From Hypsibius dujardini (taxonomy: Eukaryota; Tardigrada; Eutardigrada; Parachela; Hypsibiidae), in contig LRSR01005131.1 of the NCBI GenBank assembly GCA_001579985.1, forward strand, positions 1-23,858: DNA of 23,858 bases, in the 5' to 3' direction. The translations under genes and the position numbers were made by a program. Shown piece by piece: positions 1 through 11,300 of this stretch. The notes under the pieces are model-generated. The model had not been told where the DNA came from and ran no database searches. It was given only the letters and a program-made list of their open reading frames with translations. How positions within the stretch are numbered: position 1 is the stretch's first letter; each line of letters begins with the position of its first letter.

Positions 1-27
1 GTGTCTGTGTCTATGTCTGTGTATGTG
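1..27. repeat. GTGTCT/GT-rich simple repeat
   Basis: Imperfect GTCTGT/GTGTCT units at the very start of the window, running out on the left. Intron-like sequence; it argues against coding left of about 54. Confidence 0.6.
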
Positions 28-122
28 ACTGGTAATGAACATTACCACCGCAGACACAGACGTTTTAGCTCAGTATTCGATGGTGTTTGGTATTTATATA
101 CAAGTCTCGGTTTCAATTGTAG

Positions 123-208
123 ACAATATCAATGATCTACAAGCAACGGAAGCTGAATTGGGTGCGTCGCCGGTTCTAAAATTTTCGGATTGGTTTCAGC
201 CGCCTATT
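123..208 (+). CDS. CFAP65: CFAP65 tentative first visible exon
   Basis: An open frame runs into a good donor (ATT|GTAAGG at 209) in phase 0, which fits the phase-0 start of the next exon at 276 across a 67-base intron. The frame reads ...SDWFQPPI joined to DRHKNPF. The left border is uncertain: AG at 121-122 (after a pyrimidine-containing tract) and AG at 52-53 are both possible, in the same phase. Residues here do not show an ASH motif, so the call rests on splice sites and phase only. Confidence 0.42.
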
Positions 209-2327
209 GTAAGGCCCCTCACTTTTCCTGTAGTTTCTTCTGAATTATGTGACGCAATCAAAATGTCTTCTGCAGGACCGGCACAAGAATCCTTTCACGC
301 TCGACAAGATGGAAATTTTCTTCGGCTACGCCGCGGTCGGAGCGATAGCAATTAAGGCAGGTAAGCGTCGCTTGAACTATTTTTTCTTTGACATTGGTGC
401 TGGTGAAAAATTATTTCTTTATCAGCTTGTCAAACTCGCCAACCTGTCAGACGAACCGATAGTCGTTAATTGGACAAACGATTCAGATCGGGTCTTTGTC
501 GTGACCCCGCAAACCGCCACAATTGGAGCTATGGGGAGCGTAGACTTCACTGTCTCTTTCAGTCCAGTAAGCTTTTTGCACCTTTATCTTGATGAAAATT
601 ATGGGATGGATTTGTAACGGAGTTGTATCGACACTTTTTGGTTTGAATTATTGCGAGAAGGATCGACCTAAACGATTTCAACATAATCCGAGCAAAGAAA
701 CGCTTCACAAAATCGTCCAGCACGTGAACCTAAAAAACATACTTTTTCAGGGGTAAAAAATGCAGCGTGCTTAATTTCCCACACGCTCTTGCCTTGACAG
801 TCACACAAATGAAATGTTAAAGTGATGCTAATTAAGTGCTTATGCTGAAAAATAAACAATTCAACTGCATTTTTCGATTAAAGTATTGAAAATAATGCGC
901 TTTTTTTCTTCTCATTTGCAAAACTCTGCTCATGCGTTTTACAACGTAAGGCCAAGTCTAATGGCTGCCCGTCGAAGATAATGTCAAAAATAGTGTAGAA
1001 AATAGTGTTGAAACTAATATCGAAAATTACGTCGAAAATAGCTCATCAAAAATGATGTTGCAAGAAGTGTGGAAAATAGTTTGGAAAAAATGCCAAAAAT
1101 AGCTCGTCGAAAATGATGTCGTTAATTTGTTCGTCTCACATTTAAAAATGGGAACGTTGTCTTAGATCGATTTATTCCATTCCGTTAAGTGGTTACAAAA
1201 GTCGATGTTAACTTTCCCCGTTCGCAGAATATTACCGACCTCTTTTTCCTGACGGAACTGGAGTGCCACGTGATGTTTGAATTTCTTAGTGGATTCCAGC
1301 TCATCAAGGATTACCAGGTCATTCCACCCTGGTCGAGCAAGATCAGATTGTGTGGCCACACTGCCTCGTTGAAAGACAAAACCTACCTACGTCCTCGTCT
1401 CACGCTGGAAGGTCAGGACGACAGTTCGGTGGTCTTTCGGGAATTTGCTTTGGGCGGCGAGTCTTTTGCCACGTTTTCGCTGACCAATCCTACAGAGAAT
1501 ACTCTCATGTTTCGCATGGCTCAAGACAGTGAGAGGTAACAAAAGCCTTTTTCCCTCTCACACTTCTTGTACTTGTTGCGAAATGTGATGTATTACGAAA
1601 ACAATATATTTAAAAACATGTAAATCAGTGAAAGCCATTCCAACTTTTAATCGAGCTCTTATAAGTACTTAAAAAAGAAGACAAAACATCTAAATTATCG
1701 TATTCCTAAATTAATGATGTTTTGTGTACGACTTACTGAACAACATGGCGTGAACAAATATTATTATCCTTTTGTTTGCTACTAAAATGTATTTGTTTAC
1801 AAATAATTCTAGCCGACGACATAAATGATGCATCTTCTCTGTCATTCTTCTCCAAAATTTCATGCTTATTGCTGGTAAAATGGTCCTCTTTTTTAGGGCT
1901 AACGTAAAAGAACCATCTTTTTTTGCAGTGGCCTCAAAGTTCTTCGGAAATTCTTTGTACTCAAGTCCAGAGAAAGTTCCCTGATTGTTGTAAAAGTCGG
2001 CAAGTCCGAGCCCAAGACGCAAATTGACAAAAAACTCAATGTGATCTTCAATGACTTTGAAAAACACACACAGGTATGAACTGTGAAGCTGGCGTTTAAG
2101 AACGCCCAACCAAACTTCTAAAATGATCTTGTTCAGAGCGTCAAGTTTCGCGGACTGTATGACCCCGAAATTCGAGTCTCCGTTCAGAATCATCTACCCT
2201 TTCCAAACACAGCAGTCAGTAAGCAGTCAAAGCTGACTGCCCCCATCATCAACACTTCCCTGTTTCCCGTAAAGTACGTTTAACAAATACTCACCGTCTT
2301 TATTATTATTATTATTATTGTTATTAC

Positions 2328-2359
<32 letters not shown>

Positions 2360-5300
2360 GTTATTACTGTTTATTATTGCGTGAAATACAGTCTATAAAA
2401 ACCAGTCGTTAGCAACTTGTTTTCTACCAAAAGATGAATTGTTTTCGTGAAATCAGATGCAAGAATTTGTTTTTTTGAAAAACAATGCTGAAACCTGATT
2501 TTTATTGACAGTGTCTCATATATGAAATAACTGGAAAGAAGGCAGGCTTTTACAAAAAAATTAATTAAAGCTTAGGTTTCAGTGGTTCATCCCGGAAGCG
2601 CTGAAGGTATTTGTGAATGTTTCTACGCTCAGCGGAATTATAGCCGCTAACGACCAAAAGGTCGTCAGTGTCACGTTCTCCCCTAAGGATCGACAGTCGT
2701 ATCAGGCGGAACTGCTTCTGCGAATTGTCGCGCCGCAAGGTTCCTTCCAGACCCATCGCGTGATTGTTCACGGAAATGGAGTCATCGGTCATTTATCGGT
2801 ATGAAACTTGGCGTCCTTTATTCCGGCGTCAAATTTTCTATCGAGTCTTCTTACTGGAAAAAACTGTTTATTTTGTCATAGTTTCCTGTTTGGCAGTACA
2901 GTTTCAAACGAGAATGCATTGGCACACCCGCGACTTACACGTTTAAAGTGCATAATAACAATGCCTTCGATGTTGAGTGCCAATTATTGGCGCAATGCAC
3001 CGCACCGGATGGGACGGGCAGCATGGTCGACCTCAAACCGCACAGTCCACGTGATGTCGATGGTAAAATTGATAAGAAGAATCTCCTATAAATTTTCAAC
3101 ACCCCTCTGCCGGGGAGGGGGGGGGGATTTGCAACCTCTCAGCGGGGGGGAAGGTCCTTCCATAATTAGGTTTCAAGAGTTTAGGCTACAAGTCCCCCTC
3201 CCGTCTCTTTTGCCCCTTTCTGTCCCCTGTTTCTTTTCGAGTGGGCGTTTTGAGTTTTTAATTTATTGGTTTCACTCCGCACTCGCTCGGGCAATGTCCA
3301 ATACTTAGGGTTGGATTTGTTTTGTGGTGACGAAACAATAATAATTCGCATTTTATCGAGCCAAGTACACTGGAAACACTTGGTCAACACTGGAAAATAG
3401 TAAAGGGAAAGGGATGAAAAGGAGAACGGGGAGGAGGACTTGTAGCCTAAACCGTTTCCAATTTCAACAGGGGGGGAGCCTTAACATGTAAGAAACCAAC
3501 GAGGGAGGGGGGTCCTTTTGGACGCAGATGAGGAAACAGTCGGTCAGCCCTTGTTCTCCGTTTCCCGGCCTTAGAGAAAAAGATCATTAGAAACAGGGAA
3601 AAATCCAAAAGAATAAAACTTCAAAACAAAGAAATTGTTAAAGCAGAGATTCGACAGTGACAAAGCAATTGTTAACTGATGAATCATCCAGACCTCATCC
3701 GCGGAACATATCGTTGAGGAGTTGAATCATGCCGGAAAGTTCTCACATTTTCTTCATGTTTCTGCGATTAGTATTTCACATTCAAAATAATCTTTCGAAC
3801 TTTCCTGTATAATTAGTATCTGCAGACGCTAATTATTTAAATTACGTATTTACGGCTGATGAGCACATACTATTCTGGCATACGTAAAACGCATCGAATA
3901 TCATATGACGGGTTCAGTTAAACTATAATTGAATCTGTGGAAAACAAGAATTACTTGCCAACCAGCGAGCATGTTGATCTGAAAATGTTTGCTCATCCCT
4001 TTTACAGGTCGACCGCTCAAAGTGTCTACCAATGTATTCCGGCTTCAAGCTCTGACCCACGAAAAGGTCAACATGATTTTTATAGCCCACTGGACGGGGT
4101 CGACTGTATTTACCTTATACTCCCAGGCGCTCTGTGAATGTAAGCCTTTTCTTCACACTTGATTGTCCATGTTTTCTCAGGATGTTTATCTGGACAGTAG
4201 TTAATTGTTTTTGTACTGTCAGTGCCGGAAGCAAGCGATCGGTCCGCATTAATTAAAGAGATATGTACAATCACCGTGGAGGCTAAGCAGCCAGTCATGC
4301 AGATCGTGGATTTGATCGGATTGGGCTCACTCAGCGTCTTTGGGAAACAGCGTCTATGGGAGCTGTTGCGTGTCCAAAAGTACGCCATATTTTCACACTT
4401 TTAATCCATTCGAAATATGTTTTTTAAATGCGTTTATTGTTCGTACCAGATTTTTTTCCTACCTGATTTTTTTCCTGTAGAATCAATGCAATTTTAATCA
4501 AAACTGCCGGGAAAGCAGATCAGTTAAAAAATGTTTTGACCTACAGGTACCGGTACACACACTGTCGTATAAGTTTCGGTTTTTTGTTTTCTGATTCAAA
4601 TGACATCCTGATATTTCGATAGCGCGAGTCCAGTTCCAGAAATCAACTGCTGGGCAGAAATATGTGTTGAATTAGGGACTGCGGTGATCGGCGAAACCTC
4701 GACGGTACGTCTAATGCTGCAAAACCCTGGAGGACCCCCTTGCCAATGGTAGGCGTATCAATTTAAGGCGCATATGATACTACTGTATGTCGTATGGGTA
4801 AAATTTAACTTAATTTTTTCAGGCGTGTCGTTTTTCTCGAAGACATGGAACTCAAAATTAAGGAACTCATACCCGCTTCATTCCTCCCAAAAGATTATGT
4901 ATACCTGTCTGCGTGTCTTTCTGCGTGTCTGTCTGTCTGTCTTTTTCATAGAGCCATTAGGACCCGTATTATCAGATAAAAAATGTTTTTGAATTGCAGC
5001 AAGTGCTTCGCCAGCATAACATCATTGAGATTGTGCCACGACGTGGAATTGTTCGAGAGCATGCCACGGCGACCGTTGATTTCAAGTGTTCCCACAACTT
5101 CCTCGGCGATCACGTGTTGCCAATCATTTTGGAAATTGCTAAAGGCAAACTGGTGTTTGTGAGTTCTCTTTTTTTTCCATGGTCAAATCCTGCGGGTGCG
5201 ATGTGGCTTACTTTAAGATTTGCGTACGAACGCTTTAAATCGTTTCTTCCGTGGTTTATCTAGCTTCGACTCAGTGCCAAAACAATTTCGCAAGCGGACG

Positions 5301-8300
5301 TAGCTTTGGTCGTCAGTAAAGGCTACGTGACCTTCCCGGATATGCCGGTATCAGGCCAATACCCAATGACACAGGTAGGCCAGTTGACCAGCTGTTCATC
5401 CTCTTAAGGCGGGTCATTACTGTTTTGTTACACAAAATTCTGTTTGAAAAATATTTATTTCGTTTCTAAGACTGCTTCATAAAGGCCCGTAGTGCCATTA
5501 ATGTAATTTTAGTCCCCAACCATTATTAAGCATACTCAAAATTAAAAGCTTTTTTACTTTGGCTAGAGGCTTAATGAAATTAAAGTCCTTCGTCAATTCT
5601 AAAAATAGGAAGGTTCCAATAGGTTTTACAGCAGTTCTTCAAATTTGTTTACCGTTCCCAGTTGGTCAGTTTTGAACCGATGTTGTCTGGAATCTTGACC
5701 AAGATTTCGTATTTAATCACAACTTTCCGTTCATGGTAAAAAACAACGCTTTCGATTGTTAACTTGGTCAATAATGATATAGGAATAAATACCCTTGAGA
5801 ACTTCAGGTGATTATTACACAGCAGTTTGAGAGACCCAATAATATTTTGTTAAACAAAGTATTTTCCGTTTAACCCAAATAAAATGTAGATGGGCTAGTA
5901 AAGCGTCTCCATCGGCATGTGCACTCAACTTAAACTCTTATCAAATTTGGTTTCTCTTACCTTAAGCCTGCTTCAAATTCCTTAATGTGTCTCACTATTT
6001 TGAGGATTCAGCGCAAATTTCGTCTATATCTTTGTGAAATAACAAGTATTTTCACATACTCGCATTTCACATTTCGTATTCAGGCATACTGTGTAGTAAT
6101 TCGTCGAACAGTAATTTGACGGGTCATGATACCATCCGTAAATTGTTCCACTGGGCACCCATTGACTTTTATTGTATCAGATTTGTATGCGTAAATAATT
6201 GCTATTGAAATTGTTCTTCAGTAAACTTAGATTGGATTGAACTACTTTTAAATTTAATGACTTATTTTACGTAAAGGAAAAGATGACGTGATGAGAGTCG
6301 TATTTCACAAATAATTCACTTTTGGTAAAGTTCGCCTTTCTCTCTAAATAATGCAAAAGAGTCCTAGGGCTGGCAAAAACTAAACTTAGTCAACTAACCG
6401 ATTTTGTTTATTCAACTAAAAATTATAATATTTAGAGTTTTAAAACTCAAACGTTTAGTTTAGTTTATAGTCAATTAAAGATACTGGGGCCAGCGAGTTT
6501 ATTTTTTAGAAGTTTTATATCAATATTTATTAGCTGTGTTTTTACTTTATTTTACTTTTGGCATCCCTACCGGCGACTTTGACTATACAATAAAAAGGTT
6601 TTTGCTACAGATGATCAGTATATACAACCCGTCAAATCATGAGGTCACCTTTGCCGTCAGTATTAAAGAACAGTCTCTCAGTGAGTTGGAAATCACGCCC
6701 AAGGTCTTCAGCTGCACCACGCCCACAGGCTCAATTCCGGCCCGAACTTTCGGGGTTATTCCCTTCACGTACCAACCTCAGCACTTACGTCGCTCCAAGG
6801 TGCCAGTAAAGAAATCATCGATGCACAATTAAATTCTTTTCGTACTTTTTTGACAATTAAAACATTTGTTTATTCAAATAGTTCATTTCCAAAATATGTT
6901 TGACGTCAACTTCTTATTGATCTGCAATTTTCAAAGTATTAGGGAAATGCTTCCCGCCTCAAATCCGTACTATGATCTTATTTAGATTAATTTGATTAGT
7001 GATTTCAATTAGGTTGACATAGACTTTGTTAATTAAATCGTTTTATCAAATCGAAATTCAGACGTCTAATCTGCTGATAACGTGTTAGCGTTTAATTTAA
7101 CTTCGATTATAAACTGTAAATTCATTGTAAATCTACGATAATTTGAATTCAAATTTGAGTTCAGGACCCTAATTACGGCGCTTTTATTTTGAAACTAATG
7201 ACTTTCAATTTAATTTAAAATGATACTTCCGATTTGTCCTGATTGTAATTTAATTTAAAATCAAAATCTTGAGTTCAGCAAAATCTACTACCGAACGTAC
7301 AATGATGTTGAGTGCAGGCACTGACCTTAAGGATGTTAATTGCAGGCCATTGCTACCGTAACCATTCAAAATGAACAAATCATCAGCCTTTTTCTGGAGG
7401 GTTCAGGATGCACGACGGAACAATTTTGTAAGGCGGCCCTGATGCCACGTCAATGCCTGCAACCGCAGCAAGATTATCTCTTGCCCGAGTCTAGGGTACA
7501 TAAAACATCAACTTAGCAATCTTGGTGCATGTCAATCAAACAGGACTCAGAACGAACCTATTCGACTACATAGTATTGGTTTCCGTTGGGATATTACCTT
7601 CCCCTTGCTTCAAGAAGAAAGCTAAGTTCTTTCGTGAAATAGAATTAGTTCAGTCACCCTATTCAGTTGCGTCTTCAGTCCACTGTGCCACTGATCGTGT
7701 TTTCCGGCAGGAATATGCCCTTTCTGGGAAATGCATGAACTAGGACACAAACGAATCAACTTGCCAAAAAATATCTCTCCGCGAGTGATTGATTTCGGCG
7801 CCTATGTTCGTTTGTTTTCTTAAAAGAATTATTATATCAAAAATTGTAATAACTACAATTTTCCTCGAGAACAAAATTAATCTAAAAAATTTGCAATCGA
7901 CTGTCGCTGTCGATGCGACCACCAAGGAAATAGCCCAAAACCACCTCTCATGGATGGTTATGGAGATACAGCCAGAAGCAAAGGAAAAGTGACGTAACGC
8001 AAAACGAATTTAGTTCGAGCCGTAAAAATTTGAGACACAGGCAAGATTGGAGTTATGGTTATGGCAAAACCGCGGTATGGTATTGTACGCTACGAAATTG
8101 AGACAGAAATGGTTTCGAATCATGCCGGTCTTTCACATCTTATGTCCAGATACGGTTTGCCAAAACGGCGAATCTGAAACACCGTTACGGTTACGTTACG
8201 GATTTGGATACAGATTTGAGACACACTCTAACTCCACAATTACATGGTTACATGAATGACATCTCGGACTTGTCAACGATTATATACAGTGTATCAAATT

Positions 8301-11300
8301 CTGCATACTTGTTACAGATACTCTGCGTTTTTTGCTTTATTTCAGATGCTATATATTTCTACCACTCACGTGGACTTTGGCTGCGTGCCCCTTTTCAGCG
8401 TGAATCGGAAGATCTTTTTTGCGGAAAATCGGCATACCGGAGGAATTCGTTTTCGCTGGAGAGAATCCTGCACTTCGCAAACCGACACGGATGTAAATAT
8501 TGCTTAATAAATTGCTTTATTAGCAAAATATACCCGTAGTGATGGAAATTTGAATGTTGTTTTTTTATCGTTTATGCAGAAATTGCTGATTGAGCCGCGC
8601 TTTGGCCAGTTAAAACCGGGCGGTTCGACCCTCTTTACCGTGGCATACCACGCCCGGAATGTCTGCAGCCAGTTTATTCACACATTCACCCTACAGGTGT
8701 GGCTATATATGTATTTTTTTAAATACTGATTTATATTTTAAGCAAATAGTTATCTCCGCGTGTATCAAGGTTTGGTGGCTTTTGTGATTTATTCAGTTTG
8801 TGGATGACGCTAAAATGAGCAAGTATACAAAGTGGCTGAAGGATTGGCTGGTGGAAGTGCGAGAACGCTGCTTGAATTTCACCATCACCGACACCAATTT
8901 GACTGCTGATAAGGATGTAGCAAAGGTAAGCTCAGGACTAGAGATTACAAACATTTACAAATTAGGTAACTATATAATTTTAGTTTGACAATTTAGAATG
9001 TTTTAACGATATGTAGTAGTGGGATGTAATAAGCCCTGATAAGAAAACAGAATACATCAAGAGTAGACCTATAATTGCAGTACAATCTTCGTGTCATATA
9101 GGAAGTCTTATCTTGGATTTAACAATCAATATATCCTAGACAGTGTTTTTGGCATATTAGCAGTATACAATCAAAAGATTTTTACTGTATTTCTATTTTG
9201 TGAAAACAATTGGAATTTCAAAAAAAACGAGCCAAAACGTTTAGAATCTCCGTTTTCATAAACAAAAACACTCCACAAATAGGAGCTCAATACGTGAAAC
9301 GAGAAAATATCTCGGCACTTTGGTGACTGAACACGTGCGAGGCCGCTCAGTCAGGGAAGTATGACACAGAAGGTGTACATATGTACTCACTCAGACACTG
9401 GTCAGTGACCACCTGAAAGTTGATCTGCATTAACTACAACGAAATCATACAATAAAGCAGATAGCAAAACCACCATAAAATACCTGCGCAACAAGTACGG
9501 ATTTTACTATTATCCTCTTTTTACTTACATTAATTAACATTACATTAATGTAAAGCACACAAAAAATAATAAGATAATTGTTTAGAGACTATTCCGATAA
9601 ATTATAGCCTGAATTCTTTGAGAATTATGGTGAGACTCTGGAAAAATCAAACATAAATTCGACAAAGATTCCGAACAATTAAATATTCAGAAAGTATTTC
9701 CTGAATCTGAAAGATTCCAGGACAACTTTAAGTTTGCAAATCATCTCCTAGAATACTTGGGGAATCTGAAACCGGCAAAATGTTACCAGGGAAGATTTGC
9801 TTGGACATGCTAGTGCACAATGAGACGATACGCTAACCAAGTTTGCTGCTTGCAACTTGATGGCATACAGCAGCAAAAATGGTTCGGCGGGCCGACTGTA
9901 GGAGAGATGGCTTGTTAATGTCATTAGGAAAGGTCTTCAAAATCAACCGACAATATTTCTAGTACAATTACGAATTACTCGTACAGAAACGAAAAGAAGA
10001 GTTTGCGTAGTTTCTAAAATTAAATTATACAAAGTGTCTTTCTTATTTTAATAATAGTAATTACAGCCATTTATAGCAATTAATGGTAAGTATTTAATAA
10101 GAGTACAAGGTAAACTCCTAATGCTGCGCAGGTTCGGAAATAGTATAGATGCAGCGTTTGCATATTATACCAATAAATGGATCGTAAATTGAACACAAAT
10201 ATTCTACAATAATTTTGTTAAAAAAACTAATAATCCGATTTTTTGAAAATAAAAAAATAAACTCTGTGTAGCTCTTTTGATTGATATACGTCACGATTTT
10301 GCTCTGTTCGCCCTGTCGTGCGCGACATTTATGCCAAATCAAAACTTGTGTAGTATTGAGGGTTTTACCTCGTAATTAATATTGATTATTTTAATACTAG
10401 TTCCTTCCTCAATGCATCCCACCTCTTACAGTCATTGGCATACATCGCCACCCTGCAGGCGTCCCTGTCCCACTCGACCACCAACCTCGGTCCAGCTTTT
10501 CCCCACCTTTCTCCCGGTTTCGTCGAACTGATGTGCATGCTGAAAGCGCGACCCGACGTCAAGGTCCCGCCCCTCATGGCGGAACCGAAGATGCACGAGG
10601 TCCACTTTACCGCTGCCGGACAGTGCCTCGAAAGCAGCCTCTTCCGGCAGGCTTACCCGGAAAAACTTCGAAACTTCCACCACCCTGCGACCGAGCAAAT
10701 CATCATCCCATCACCTTCAACCCTTTTGTCGTTGGACGACGCCTCACCCGAAATTACTACCGTCACCAATGTCCTCATGGACAAGACCATCAAGACTGTT
10801 TTGCAAGAGGATTTCAACGCCGACGTGAGCGAAACGATGCGAAACCCACCGGACGTTTTCTACGCCGATTTTATTCGCGAGCGGAAGAATATTGCTGAAA
10901 TGATTGAGGAACCCTTTTGGGAAGACGGAAATGTGGGTGTTTCTAAACTTGAGAGTATGTCGAGAATAGAGGGGGAAATGGAGAACAATTTTTCGGGAGA
11001 AGGGGACGGGGATTTGCCGCAGATTTACGCGATTTCTCCGAGGGTGATAGTGCAAAAGAGAGCGCCGACGACGGAACAGCCGAATGATCAGCAGGAGAGC
11101 ATGAGAGTGCCGGAGAATTCGCATGGCGGTAGCGACAGTTCGGTCGTAACAGACCAAACGATTGCAGATATTGTGCTGTATGTAGGAATTTGTTTAGCGC
11201 CCTTTGATGCACACGATAGCCCTATGATATTAATATTCTAAAATATTATTTGTATTACCAAAATATTTTATTTCATCACATATATAATTATATATTATTT

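Noticed and set aside
1711-2193. 160-codon frame on the - strand
   Set aside because: It lies opposite CFAP65 exons 1929-2073 and 2137-2273, which have matching splice sites and phase; shadow frame.
7346-7743. Extension of CFAP65 through the open frames at 7522-7743
   Set aside because: Phases do not fit, while joining 7495 directly to 8346 keeps the frame and gives a good ASH sequence.
10744-11157. 137-codon frame on - opposite the large CFAP65 exon
   Set aside because: Composition is Arg/His/Leu-rich as expected for an antisense shadow of a GC-rich exon.
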